Shown: positions 10,666 through 23,610 of the stretch, one piece after another
Position numbering within the stretch: the stretch's first letter is position 1
Layout of the letters: each line of letters opens with the position of its first letter
From: Prosopocoilus inquinatus
Lineage: Eukaryota; Arthropoda; Insecta; Coleoptera; Lucanidae
Length of the DNA stretch: 64,000 bases
Direction: 5' to 3'
NCBI GenBank assembly: GCA_036172665.1
Contig: CM069870.1
Location: 27,068,001-27,132,000, forward strand
Made by a program: the position numbers and the translations under genes
The notes under the pieces: model-generated
What the model saw: only the letters and a program-made list of their open reading frames with translations
Told to the model about the DNA's origin: nothing
The model's database searches: none

Positions 10666-12239
10666 TACGAATGTATGCATTAGTCAATAAGATAAATGTC
10701 ATAAAATTGACTGCAATTGCGGTGCTGGTAATTTAGTCATGTTTTATCGTAAATTGAGTTTTTCTGAAATATATTAAACACCTATAAAATAACTTCCTCA
10801 CATAAAAATAAACAATAATTGAGCTCGAATCAGGAAACTAAATCAATGTATGTTACAGATCGCCGATTAAATAACAGTAGGTACATTCCATTTATCCGGA
10901 GATAATTTCACAGATAATAAAATAACGTAACATAATAAGTTAGCATTAACGCCGGCCGTTAGATAACGAATTGTCCGAGCAAAGGTTTGCTTCCTCCAAT
11001 TGCGTAATAAACTGTACCAGTCAAGAAGTCAATTCGGAAGCAGTTTTAAAATTAGTCTCGCTTCAACTGCAAACATAAACAAATAATTACATAATTAGCT
11101 GCCCGAATTTCTAAGAGTTTTATAAAAGAATGCGCGGAATGACAAGGCTGTAACGAAGAATTTTTACGTAAGGTAAATTTCACTGCCAGTAAAGTGGTTC
11201 TTGTATGAGCAGCACATTCTTTTGTGTTGGATGTTCTGAGATAATTATATAGTGTTCATAGATTGTGACACGAGATGTAATCACGATGAAGCGGAAATGT
11301 TATTTGTACATACAATAGTGATGTGTCGAGGATAAGGAAATTTCTACAATTAAATTGGATGTAACTTAAGACTTTAAATTAATGTCGTTGGTTTTAGATT
11401 CCTAGAACGTTCTCTTTTAAGTTCCGTGCCGAGTATATTGTTACGTGTAAAATAAATAACAAAATAATCATTATCGATTAAATGTAATTATTACTACTTT
11501 GTTTCAGGCTAGTTTTGGAGTTTTAAATCTTCATTTTTAACGAACATTATAGAAGACAAAATCACATAAAATAGCTGCTTTATAAACTCTTTAACAATGT
11601 AATTGATACAGAATGTGTTGACGTGTTGAAATGAGATGAAATTACGAGTTCTCTCTCATATGAATTAACCCACTAGCAAAACCAATAATTAAATATTATT
11701 TTATTACAACTATAAATACGAAAATAGAAGCTAATGCAATAATACAACAGATAAACAGACTTGCTGTCATTTGACAACAAAACACGAACTATCTACTCTA
11801 TGAACCACTGACGCAAAATACCTTGTCCAAGTACTTATGACTGAATACTTCATCATTGTGTGTATACTAACCATGTTTTTTTTTGTATTTTGCAAAATTC
11901 TGCTTGAAACTGTTACTGAATTCTTCTAATCTGCTTCAATTCCGATTTTGTGGGGGACACATCGTTCTTGCCATACGGAAAAAGTTGTGCAGAAATCTCT
12001 TGAAGAGCAATCATAATCCAATGTTAAGTTGCATGCTAATAATCCTGATCTCTGTTTGATCGTAATTACAGTAATTAATAATGATTTTAATTTGTAGTTG
12101 CTATATCCTAATAATAATTGGTAAATGGATGCAATCTTGGTTCTGCGATCAATTTGGTTTGTTAACTCCTAAATTATTGGTCTAGATTTCGAAAATGCTT
12201 ACTTCCTTCTTGTTACGGTTCTTTTTGTGCTGGTAGAGC
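10666..12239. other. Intergenic, no gene seen
   Basis: A+T-rich and without a recognised coding region. There is a TATAAAA-like motif at about 11120 with no supported transcript. Confidence 0.4.
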
Positions 12240-13870
12240 GTGATTGCAACCTTCGGTGTGCCTTAGGTTTTTGACCGTTAGATTGCGCGTGACTCTCCGT
12301 TTTGGAGCAAGTTTTCGACTCGCTTGGGTGTGCGTGGAGATTGTTCGGGTCACTTGTTTTGCACACGCTGACTTGAGGTGGATGGTCAATTTTGTTTGCT
12401 GTGATAAAAGTTTATGTGGAACCTCGTTTTTCGGGATCAGTCACTTTGAGGGAGTTTTCCCCGTTTACTTTCGCCGTGACACCCTAGAGGTTTCAACTGA
12501 TCATCGGGAGCAAACACAACAAATCATCCGTGAGTTTTGTTTTATTTTATTTATTGTCGAACACAGAATATGGAATATGGAGACACTGCTGCGATTCTGT
12601 TGATGTGTGACTTCTTGAGGCCCGTTGGTTCACCGACGATGTGAGTAGTTTTTTGTCCTCTCCCATTTCTGCTATACGTGCACCATTTGTTCAACACGTT
12701 TTCGTCTATTCGTGGCGTTTTCTTAATTTGAGCTTATTTCCCCTTTTCTAAAGCAACTTGCTACGGGGCCTGTTTCCTACCCCCCTGATTTTGACTTTGC
12801 GAGTCCGACGTTGCATTGCATCTTCATTTTTTTGTGTCGTTGGCGCTTTGAGAATAAGACAACGCCCGAGGGGAGAAGACTCATTATCTGCCGTCCTGAA
12901 AACATCGCGGGCGAGATACGCTGTAGCGAGTGGAATTTCTTCCCACCACCGATGTTTTTTTTTTCTCCGATCATCTCCCGGCTTTGGCGTTGAGCCCAAC
13001 GGCACGTGGGTGAGGTGCCCTCCCACCGAACCGCGCGGTTTTTGTATTTTCTAACCCTTGCAGCGGTGACCTTACTTTGCCCTCCCCCACCCCCGATTGT
13101 TCGAATTTTTGGGGGTTTCCGTGTATTTTTTTTTGAAGTCCCTTATACACTTGTTTATTTTGATTGTTTACCTTGTTTAGATTTCTTGTTTTGATTTGTT
13201 ACTCCTTCAGAGCAGAAGTTTGGTAGCTCCTTCAATAATGTTTGAACGTTTTCCGCGTTATCGTGCGTCACACGTAATTTTGTTTTGCGCTTTTGTGACT
13301 ATAAAAAATTTCCTACCGGACATTATGTTATACTATTGCGCGCAGACGCCAAAGTACTCTCGCAGAAGCAATGTTTGCCCTGTTTTGGGCGTTGTTCTTT
13401 TTACTTATTCAATTAAGAAAGTGGCTGATTGCCTGGGTGAATAAACTGTTTTTGGCCGTAACGAATGCTGTTCATTTTTGGGGTATCAAATTAACAATTT
13501 TGTGTTTGTATATCCTTGGAGAAGGGGGCTCCCTCATCGCCTCTTGGGGTACGCTGTTGAGGAAGCGGGCCCAAGGCGGTTGCCTTTGACGAAAACGTCT
13601 AAGAACACACCTTCTCGGCCGTGTGTTCCTGTCACAATTGAGTTGGGTACCTACCGCTGGGTGGCGCCCTTTTCCGTAATATCTTTAGAGTTCTCCCACG
13701 TCGTCTCCACTGAGTGGGGACCGTCACCCAACTCCAATTTTCCATCTCGGTTTTGGGAGGACGATCGACCTGACCTGTGGCGAGGTAAGTTACGGATTGG
13801 CGCAGACCCTCTCACTTCTCCGGAGTGAGTCAAACGCGCCGAATTCTCGGGTTGGTCTGACAAACGAGAG
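12240..13870. other. GC-rich island of unknown nature
   Basis: Base composition and CpG content rise sharply compared with both sides. Several frames are open for 60-120 codons on both strands, as expected in GC-richer DNA, and no protein family is recognised in any of them. A strong splice-donor-like site GAGGTAAGT occurs at about 13784-13792. The stretch could be a 5' exon or promoter region of a host gene, or the untranslated leader of a retroelement; the sequence alone does not decide. Confidence 0.35.
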
Positions 13871-15351
13871 AGAGATATTCTTCAGGACAAAAAAAATAAA
13901 GTTACACGAAGACCAGTCTGGCGATGGAAAATTTTCGTAGTCGTCGTATGTTGAAGGTTAAATATTAAAATTATTGTAAAAGGAGACTATAGCGTACATT
14001 ATTGCACCCTGTATTTATACTATTAATTCAATGTCAATCAATTTTAAAAAGAATCAAATAAAAAAATGACAAGAGGCATTGATTTCTAACAATTTTTAAT
14101 AAACAAGGAGATGTGAGCAGGTATGGCAAATTTAAGAAAAGAGAAAAAATATGAAACATTTTTTCAACAGAGGGGTTCATAATTAAAGAAGAAGATTTGA
14201 AAAAAATGTTTCCATCAAGAAACGTAAGAAAAAATAAAATAATAGTGCCATTTTGTGTAAAGATGAAGTACCAGCTGCAATCAGGTTGTAGAGATTTGAT
14301 TTCAAGTTTCCCGAACATTCTGTTTAATTTGTAGGATTAAACTGAAATTATATAACTGAAACTTTATTCTTTCCCTTTCATTCATAAATTCAAAAACTGG
14401 AAGTTGCAGAGTTGTTTGCTTTTTTCCGGATACCTTCTAGACATACTTCATGATCAATGAGTTAATAATCTTTTCAAGATCGTAGAATCAGTTAATTCAA
14501 AAGAAGTGGGAAATACAGAGCGATTTAAAATATTACTCTAATTATTCAAAGTTAACGCAAGTAAAAATGTAGTCAATCAAAAAGTTACTACAACCAAAAT
14601 AAATAAATAAAACACATTTAAAAATACTTTGCTTTGCTTTTTATATTTATTGTTGCCGCAGGTATATTTAAATTAATATTTAAAATCATGTCGCAATAAC
14701 TACCGAACAACTGTAGCAAAAAGAAACCTGGAACTTACCAAAAAAATTTCATTGATATATCTCCAGCCATCCAAAACAAAATACTATAAGTTTTATTTAT
14801 AACAAATTGAACTCAAAATAGATAACAAGCAGAAGATAATTAGCAATCCGTACGTGAGTCACGGTCGTGCGTGTGATTAAATATTAAAATTAAGTCGCAA
14901 ATATTGTTATAAATATTAATTTAATCACTAACGTCATACTTCCTAATTTGATTTTTGTGGGAGAGTAGTGAGTAAACGTTGTGTCATGTGAACAAGCGGC
15001 AATACAAAATGCAAGAGATAATAAAAATTCTTCTTGTGCATTGCGAATAATCAATGAGAAAAGAATCACATGTTGTGTTTGAAATATTCATACGTCCTGC
15101 GTAAATGATGACGAATAAAATCATTGCAAATTCACGGCGAGTCTAGATAAAGCATTAAAAATGCGCGTACTGTATGTACCCGTTTCAGGAAATCTGTATT
15201 AGTAAAACAAAATTTGAATTTTGCACATTAATTTTGTTTGTGCAGATGTTTACAATTTAAATGAGACCATACCTAGTTTTTTTCTTATTAATAAACGTCT
15301 CCTCTAGTCGTTGTTTTTAATTTTTATTTACAGGCTCTTCCTCTTTAGGTA
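13871..15351. other. Intergenic, no gene seen
   Basis: A+T-rich, no recognised coding or RNA feature. The open frame on the minus strand at 14034-14318 is low-complexity and unrecognised. Confidence 0.4.
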
Positions 15352-15812
15352 CAGCGTGATTCAAAATAATTGTCCAACCCATTAGGAGCGTATTTGCTAA
15401 GGTCATTGAAGTACTAAATGTATCTGAGACATTTAAAAAAATCAACCTCCTTTGAGACCTAAATGGAATTTATGATTCATTTCTTACATATACATACACA
15501 AGTTCTATGACCGAATGAAGTAATTGCGTGTTTTACTTTCTTTTCCGCAGAAAGTCTTAAAAAAGTATTTAGAGTTTCGATTCAAGGTAAACCATAGTGT
15601 TTCCTTTTACTCCGTGAGGGTTCATTACTCTTGTGACGCAATACCGCTGTACCAGTACGCATCAACTAATTTCTTCTGAATCGACAATGCATTTTATCTT
15701 ACAAACTGTGCATATTAGCCCCCTTATGCATGCAGACTTTCTGTTTTGTTTTTTTTCGTTTACAATTGTAAACTGTGGTTAACGGTTCGGACACTTATTT
15801 TGAATCACCCAG
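15352..15812. mobile_element. TA-flanked MITE, family GGGTGATTC, copy 2
   Basis: This 461-bp relative of 3143-3575 is bounded by TA at 15350-15351 and 15813-15814. The left end CAGCGTGATTCAAAATAA pairs with the reversed right end CTGGGTGATTCAAAATAAG. No coding capacity seen. Confidence 0.8.
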
Positions 15813-16095
15813 TATATGAATGTTACACAGAGTTTTTCGAGGGGAAAGAGTATTTTAGACGTCTTAAGGAAGTGTTACTGAAATAAGTCAAGTTGATCTT
15901 AGCTGTCAAAACTTCTGACATTAACTTGTTTTCGGCCGTATTACAAGCCTTGTAAATATATATTTAAACGTTATTTGGATACTCAGTTTTATTCAATATT
16001 TTCCTCAAAATTCTCGTAAACACTAGATGATATGAATATGTTTATAATATATTTTATTAAATTCTCAAAGTTTCCATAATTTAAAAAATAGAAAT

Positions 16096-16364
16096 GGGTT
16101 CTATTCTGTATCAAAACCGCTACATTTAAAGGGGTTGTTAAATTTTGTTGCTATAGTAACAACCAATCATGGAACTGTATTTTAAATTTTAAAGGACCTC
16201 TAAATTTTAAAAGCCCTATTGGGGCGTATTCTGTAACTTTTAACGGGCTTTTAAAATTTAGAGGTCCTTTAAAATTTAAAATACAGTTCTATTATTGGTT
16301 GTTACCGTAGCAACAAAATTTAACAGCCATTTAAATTTAACGGTTTTGATACAGAATAGTCCCC
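16096..16364. mobile_element. Long-arm palindromic MITE
   Basis: Arms of about 125 bases pair almost throughout: TATTCTGTATCAAAACCG at the left against CGGTTTTGATACAGAATA at the right, and TTTTAAAGGACCTCTAAA against its complement near the centre. The flanks share AAT, so a 3-bp target duplication is possible. Confidence 0.75.
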
Positions 16365-17189
16365 AATGTATGTTAAAAAATAAAATAAAAATACCTTTTA
16401 ATGCTTAATACTTGATCTGACACTAAAATTTGTAGATTATGCTTACCTGTTTCTGAAGATGATCATTTAGTGCTACGAAAAATTTGTAATATTGTAAAGA
16501 TTATTTATTTACGCAACATAAAAGATTATTTATTTATGCAACATAATATTTGTTTCTGCCAAAATTGACCGCACCGTTTTCGACAACAGTGTCTCCGTGT
16601 TGGTTCGCATGTAAACTTAGCAACGTCGCTTTACATCCCGGAAATGATCTTTATATATTGTCTGAAACACTAGCTCCTTATTTGTCTGTTAGTATTCTGA
16701 CGTCACCTTCTCCCGATTGATTGAGCCATTTTGATCCACTTAGACAACTGGGAAAGACAGAAATGCGCTCTAATGCGACTCTATTTCTCCATTGCCGCTA
16801 GTGACACGTTCGCAGCAACTTGTGTTTATTCGTCGTTTCATGAACCTGTGCAATTAGTGTTTGCAAGATTCAATTAAACGGTTTATCTGGAAGTTGATTG
16901 GCTCGACGTGTCTTTTGATATACTACATTGCATCTCAATCCAACGAACTGTTTACTTTTCGAACAGGTATGTTTAATCAGTAATTAATAAGCATAGGATT
17001 TGAATAAGTACACGCCATCGTTTCAGTAGCGCCGTAAAAATGTATCGAACAGGCACATTGTGTAATGGGACGGTGAAAATAATTTACGGCGTTCTTACTA
17101 TATGACGCAATGTCGCAATAAAGTCCGCCGGTCAAGGTACAATTGGTCAACTAATTACTCTGAAAATCTTTACACATTTAAACAAGAAG
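16365..17189. other. Intergenic, no gene seen
   Basis: No recognised coding feature. A 20-base run reading AAAGATTATTTATTTACGCA at 16496-16515 is repeated in near form at 16521-16541. Confidence 0.35.
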
Positions 17190-18870
17190 AGTTGATTACA
17201 CAACTGTAATTTTTTATTGCAGCAATATTGCTCTGTTTTTTGTTATACTGCTGCTAGTACTAGACTTAACGTACATAGATAAGTTATTGAATATCCGAAG
17301 GCTCACAGAGGCAGGTGATAACATTGACGTCTTACATCTATGAAAAAGTATGCGAAAATCATTTTTATATCTGGTATCAATATTATGTATATTTTTGTTA
17401 AGTGGAAACTGTTCCTTGTTATGAAACACGTAAGTGCACAATTCATAAATATAGATACAAGTTTAAGTAGGTATCTTAAGCCGGGTACACACCTGCGAGC
17501 TGAGCGGCTCATGAGCCGCTCAGCTCGCAAGTTTGTACGCGATTATTAAAAAAAAAACCTCGTCCACATCTGCGAGTTGAGCGGCTCATGAGCCGCTCGG
17601 CTCGCAGGTCTGTACCCGGCTTTATTCGTAAAAATCACTCTTCAGGAATGCGAAGGCGCTACACCAGCAATAATTTTTACAATTTTCTTTTGTGCGATGA
17701 ACACGTCAGCAGCCGACGCACACCCACCTCAGACACAGACTCCGTAAGTAAGTCGAGAAGCAATTAAGGCGTGATAAATCAAGACCAATTGATATTCAGA
17801 AAGCACCGTACGAAAGTTTCTAAAAGCGAAGGAATAGGAATTAAGCTTAGTAATCATTGAAAGACAATGATTTTTCCAACTTAGACAATCCTCAAGGTGT
17901 AAGCCCAAAAATTTACCAGCTTCATCACATGTTATATCAACATCGTTGAGAGTGAGCTTAAGAGGACATGGCTTTTGTCTATTATGAAATCTTATAAGTT
18001 TAGTTTTGCTTAAGTTTAAACGTAACGAGTTAGTATTTAGCCAACTGTTCAGATTGGTCAATACCTGTTCAGTTTTATTATACAGGTTATCATTTACTCT
18101 GTCCGAAACAATGGGTCAAGTGTGCATCTGGTAGTGCTAGATCATTCATATAAAGAATAAATAAAACTGGGCCCAAAATTGAACCCTGGGTTACCCCAAT
18201 ATTGGAGAATTCAATTTTTGATGAAGAATAATTTAACGAGCCTTTACTGAAGTTAGAAATGCAAATATATTGACCTATATTTTTTAAAAAGGACGAAATT
18301 CAATCTAAGGCGACACCTCTTATACCACACGAGGACAGTTTGTCTAACATAAGATTGTGACAGACGCAATCTACTACTGAGATCACATAATATCGCAAGG
18401 GGACATTCGCCCGCATCAAGACAGTCAATAACACGTTCATAAAACACATGAATAGCTGTGGTAATAGAACGCCCAGAACGAAAACCGTGCTGGTTGTTGT
18501 TTATATCATTCTTGTTCTAGAAGTCAAGTAATCTAGACAGAAAACAATCTTCGAAGATTTTTGCGAAACCAGAAGTTATAGTAATCGGTCGGTAATTTTC
18601 GACATTTTGTCGATCCTATTTCTTACATACGAGAATTATCCTACCAAGCTTTAAGGCCTCTGGAAACAGACCCTCCTCAAAAGAAAGATTTATTAGAAAT
18701 GCAAGTGGTTCAGCAAGAGAGGAAGCAACTTTTTTTATTACAAAGATTGGGATATCATCAGGACCTGATGAACATTTATTCTTTAATTTATGGGTAATAA
18801 TGTTTGTGATATCATTGTCACTTATGTGTCTATCTGTCGTTAGATTCGTTGTTTTCCGGGGGAACATTTT
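17190..18870 (-). pseudogene. LINE reverse transcriptase fragment (jockey/CR1-like)
   Basis: On the minus strand several broken frames line up as one non-LTR reverse transcriptase. From 18867 down: the fingers region with SSGPDDIPIFVIKK; then LDAGECPLAILCDLS; then TQGSILGPVLFILYMND; then the thumb (NLNSWLNTNSLRLNLSKTK and LIASRLTYGV); then AQKKIVKIIAG; and finally the C-terminal part (YKNDFRILFHRCKTS, 17214-17441). The palm motif with the paired aspartates expected after the LYMND segment is not present, and there are frameshifts and stops. A Harbinger-type MITE at 17479-17621 splits it. It is a dead fragment with no 5' half or endonuclease domain. Confidence 0.82.
17479..17621. mobile_element. 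PIF/Harbinger-type MITE inserted in the LINE
   Basis: The 143-bp element starts AGCCGGGTACACACCTGCGA and ends with the inverse. It is flanked on both sides by TTA (17476-17478 and 17622-17624), the 3-bp duplication typical of PIF/Harbinger. Each half is itself a palindrome around CGGCTCATGAGCCG, so the single strand could form a cloverleaf-like fold. Confidence 0.85.
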
Positions 18871-20263
18871 TGCGTGAGGCTATAATTGGAAGCTTATTTT
18901 GGCTAAGGCTACGATCATTGAGGCTTACTCTCGAACCCACTTCCTGTCGAATCAATTCTCCCTACGTTTGGACCGTTGACTCTGTACTGCGGACAAGTCA
19001 AATTTTTTATCGACGGAGTTTAGCGACTAATACCTACACTGGACTCCGAAACGACGTGGACTACATCCGCCCTCAATTAATGGACCTTTGAAGCCAGTAA
19101 TATCAACAGCTGATTACACATAATAACGTACGGTTAACGTACGTATCGGCAATTGCAAGCGTTGTGAACGTTATTTAATTTAAATAAATCTGAACTGACA
19201 TATCGCTTTTCGATCAGTACGGATCTTTCGCATTAAATTCTTAGCTGAACATTTAAGATTAGTTTGTAATTTTCCGATGTTTATGTCGTAGTTGCTGGCC
19301 TTCACCCCCCCCCCACGCGTTTGCCTTATCAAAATTTTGAGTTAATAGATACTGTGATGATGATTCATCGAAAGCTACACGCGTAAGAGCTAGGCGCGAT
19401 AGTAATCTCGCAGCTGTGAGAATCGAATGACTGCTTCGGCGACAGAATTTTCAGGACCACCGCAATGAGACAAACTGACGCCAAAGTTGGCGCAAAAGCT
19501 AGCAATCTCGAAAACAACTCATATATTTAAGCGGCGGGCAACTGGAGCAATAGAGTTCAGTTGGAAGTAAAGTTTATAACAAGTTAATCGCTAGGCTTAT
19601 GTTAAAATGAATTAGTTAAATACGTAACAATATTTTCTACGTTTACCGTTTTGTATTATTTGTCTAACCCTACGCTAAACGCACGAGTGAATGAAAATCT
19701 CCTGGAGGTTGAAGACCGTCAGCGCATGCTGCGGGACTTGAGAAACTGCTTCGTGGTGCAACCTACACATTAATTACACATCGATTAGTAATCCACCCCG
19801 TCTCCATTCGAGTTAGTTTCGGGACAGCTGTTGAGAAAACAACGTGTACTTACTACCAGGTGACTTTACTGTTTAGGAGTGTAACGTAAAGGTTTTCAGT
19901 GGTAGCATATTTTGAGAAAACGCTTAATTTGTGCAAACTTGATTGAACTAAAAAAGAAATTATCGTATTATTACTCGCCATCATTTTTATAATTGCTCCA
20001 AATTAGTACTGATCCCTCCAGAAACGAGAAAAGTAGTAGTAATTTTTGAAGAACTTTTTACAAATTACAGCCGCAGTAGTTACTAAAGACACACTTTTCT
20101 TTTCTATTTTTTTTTACATATGATTTTTTCCCATTTTGTAAATCCTAATGCAATGTTAGGTCAAAAAGCTATTGTAGGATGTCGCTGTTTAAGCTATTCG
20201 AACAATTAACATTAAATACTTAACTTGAGCTGCTATGCGGTGACTCAAAAACAATTAAAGTAT
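18871..20263. other. Non-coding stretch with a promoter-like or LTR-like segment
   Basis: No gene is recognised. At 19523 there is TATATTTAAG, followed about 34 bases later by TCAGT at 19557, the spacing of an arthropod TATA box and initiator. About 60 bases further on the sequence reads TACGTAACA, the same ending as the LTR-like copies at 31904-32245 and 50724-51056. It may be a decayed solo LTR, but no target duplication was found. A C-run lies at about 19305-19315. Confidence 0.3.
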
Positions 20264-20905
20264 AACCTCCTTAATCTGCACTAATAATTGCACTGGTTGA
20301 TCCAGATTATCGAAATATTCGAATTTTCGAACAGAAAACAAAATATAAATTGCTTTACAATCTTAACACATCCAGTAAAGCTTTTGCTTCCTGTTATAGT
20401 GATACACTGTACTGTAGCAGCCACCATATATGACAGTGAATGACGTCATGTAACATTAACAAGTAAGCAAAAAGAAATTGTATTTATTTTACATATTACA
20501 CCAAAAAATACGTTTTCTTACGTGTTGGTAACGTTTCTAAAGAAATCTGTATTTATTTTACATATTATACCAAAAAAACACGTTTTCTTACGTGATAGTG
20601 GCGTTTGTAGATACATGTGCTTAACGTCATTAGCACATTTTTTTGTGACGTCATTCACCGCCAATTTTCGGACGCTACTTTGTGCTACCGCTACTCTACG
20701 AACCCGAGGCTTATTCATGCTAATGAATATTGAACAGTTAATAAGCAGGGCATTTCTTAGAAAACATTAATCCAAGGGATTTCCGACGGAAATCACTACT
20801 TTGATGTTCGGATTAAGGAGACGGTGTTCGGATTATAGCTTCGAATTACCGCTGTTCGGATTACTGGAGGTTCGGATTAGAGCATGTTCGAATTATGGAA
20901 GTCCT
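20264..20905. mobile_element. Tigger/pogo-like non-autonomous element with GTTCGGATTA repeats
   Basis: Near the right end TGTTCGGATTA or close variants occur five times between about 20798 and 20892. The left end has the inverse pattern (CCTTAATC, GATTATCGAA, TTCGAA) at 20268-20335. Repeated termini of this pattern are seen in Tigger-type elements. The interior contains a tandem duplication of about 72 bases, at about 20468-20537 and 20540-20612. No transposase is encoded. Confidence 0.4.
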
Positions 20906-22159
20906 GTTGCATTTATATTAATTCATATGATATTAGATTTTTATGTGTTTTTCTTTTAAATTTTTAAATTTATTACCAATTTTGTTACAAATTGAGACAG
21001 ACAAGCTACCACATTGAAGGTTTACTGGTTGATTTGATACGTCTCTCTCAGTTTTTACTAAATTTATATGTAAATGTTTGTCTGTCATCGTGTCAGAGAG
21101 TCCTCAAAGAAAAAAAATCATTTTCAGTTTCTGAAAAACTTTTCCCGAGAAATTATTCACTTCCTATTTTTAGTTCTCTTTTTGAGTTCATATCTGATAT
21201 ATATCGCTTTCATATTGCTCCAGTTTTTACTCATTTTATTTAAAGTAGATCTTCCTACCACATCTAAAAATAAAGAGAAAGACTTTCCTAGTTACACATG
21301 GTTACGTGAACAAACATATATCATCACTTTATAATTGTAAGGATGTATTAACGTCACCCGGAAGTACAAAGAAATAATATTATAAATTTTACTGACACGC
21401 ACATACAAGATTAGCTAAAATCCTTCCTTGTGTATCCTGGTTACACAATAATGCAAGTAAATGCATTATATTTTCCCGGTAGATCGATCGATCACCGACG
21501 ACGGAAAAAAAACAGCTTGTGCATATTTTTTCGTCGTAACTTTAAACCTCGTAGTAAATGTAGAAAGTTTATTTGCCAAGTACGTAAGTCGATTTATGTA
21601 ACAACTCCTGTACGCAGGAGAGGAATGCTTCGACGACGTTCGACGTGCCCAAGTCCATGTCCTCGCAAAAACTGTAAACAATCTTAAAAGCAAGCATTCA
21701 GAGGGTGTCGACCCAATATTATCGATTATTAATTTTAAACTAAGGTAAACACCATTCACTTATCGAGGCGTAAGTGAAGTCAACAGGAAATAATAAACTG
21801 GCGAATAAGGAAAAGCACGTGGAAGTACTCGTAACTGAAGTGTGACATACAAGAGGTTTGTAAACTTGAGAAACTTAAATGAGTAGTATTTCATTTGACC
21901 GGCTTCTTATACATCCAATTCTACAGGAATATTTGAAAAAATAAATAAATAAATGTACTATATTATTAAGATTTCCTTAGCTCGTTAAAAATGTTTTCTT
22001 TTTCATATGCAAGAAAGCAAAGTGTTTAAAAAAAATGTTTCATCTTTCTAGAAAAATGTACCTGCAGGTGTCTTTTTCACTAGCTGGTATACAGAATCTA
22101 TTTTTTTTCAAAGAGAGTTTCCTGCCTGTTGAGTGCTATAATATAATCTAAAATTATTT
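20906..22159. other. Intergenic, no gene seen
   Basis: No recognised protein or RNA. Open frames of 80-97 codons at 20992-21759 match no family known to me. Confidence 0.4.
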
Positions 22160-22345
22160 TGACACGTACTATGACGGTCTACTTAAATGATACTCCTGTA
22201 TGTGAACCACACCCTTAAGTACATTTAGCGTAAGGGCTACGAAACTGTCAAATGGTATCGTTTATGGTGAGCGTCGTTGTACCTATATGCTCTCCCGTAA
22301 ACTGATGGCGTCATGAGGTAGATTTTTTTTAATGGAACATCCTGT
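22160..22345 (+). repeat. Dispersed repeat, copy 1 (inverse copy at 48775-48965)
   Basis: About 150 bases share the order CTTAAATGATACTCCTG, CACCCTTAAG, GGCTACGAAACTGTCAAATGG and CGTTGTAC with the inverted copy at 48775-48965. The right end runs into GGAACATCCTGTATA, a motif also found at the ends of the elements around 50145 and 51060. Confidence 0.6.
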
Positions 22346-23610
22346 ATATGTAGTGTATATATGTACGTAATGGTATACGAAATATTTACATTTATTTAAC
22401 CAATTAGAGTAAATTAACATTTTATTGGGAACTGATTTTCTACATACTTTTTAGTATTTACTATCAACGTATTTTTGTCGTCTTATTGTGGTACAAGGTA
22501 TACAAAAGCAGAAAGCAAATCTCTCTTGAATCGTAGTTCATTCTGAATATTATTCAATTTTTGTTTTCTCAAAGAGATAGAACTATAGTATGATTTTTTT
22601 TTCATATTTGCACATCAAAATAGATCTCACAAAATAAATCATAAGAATAACAAAGAGTAGAAACTTTTTCAAAATCCCTTAAAATGCTGAGAAACAAATG
22701 GTCAAAAAAATTTAATATTGAATAAATTATGAAAATATATCATATAATATTAGTTTGGGCCCTTGTTCAGTTACGATTAGAAATTATAGTCTGTCTCTTG
22801 ACACGGACAGTACTTTCTAAAAATGCGCACAGATAATAAATAACCTTAGTATTAATCACCTGGCGCTAAACTTTATTTAAATTTATTGCTTCTACGGTTT
22901 CAGATATTATTCTAATAACGTGCGTATTAGACAAAATGAAAGCTGCGACAGTTCAAATAATTTATTTCACGCGTACCGTTCATTATTTGTTTAATTAACA
23001 AGCGGGCCCATAATAATTACGACTTTTCAAATGCGTTCTATTTATTTCCGTCTGTAACGTAATTACCAATAAACATAAGTTACTGAAATGAAAGGAGAAA
23101 GGAAAACGGCGATTCTAAACGAACGGCATCGCAAAGGTTTTAATCAGTAGAAAGGTCATATTGATCGTGAGAGAGAAATTTTCGTTTGATATGGACCCTA
23201 TATATATATATATTTAATTAATATTTAAGTAAAAAGTTATTACTTTTAAGTAAAAAGTTATTATTAGAATTATAATTGGAAAAGCACTCAGCGTTTCAAT
23301 ATCGATTGATAGCTGACGAAGCTATCAAAAACTTTATACTTACAATTTTCATTCGACCAAAGTCAACTTCATTTAATTAATTTTTGTTGTATGTTCTTTT
23401 TCCTTAATGTAATTTACTATTACAACTACACAAGAAAATTGTTACAAGTTAAATTATCCTAAAATAAGTGCTCTTGAATTTATTACTCCGCTGTTTCTTT
23501 AATCTGTCATTTTTTTAATAAAATTCTGTCTGCTTAATTGATAGGAGTAGTACGTAATATTCAGCATATCAATGATTTGAGTAGTCCTATTCCAAAACTC
23601 ACCTTATCCA
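22346..23610. other. Intergenic, no gene seen
   Basis: A+T-rich DNA. A TA microsatellite and a short duplicated run (AAGTAAAAAGTTATTA twice) lie at 23202-23266. Confidence 0.4.

Noticed and set aside
13371..13589. Hydrophobic frame that could be a membrane protein
   Set aside because: T-rich DNA gives hydrophobic residues in all frames; overlapping frames on both strands are equally open and none is recognised.
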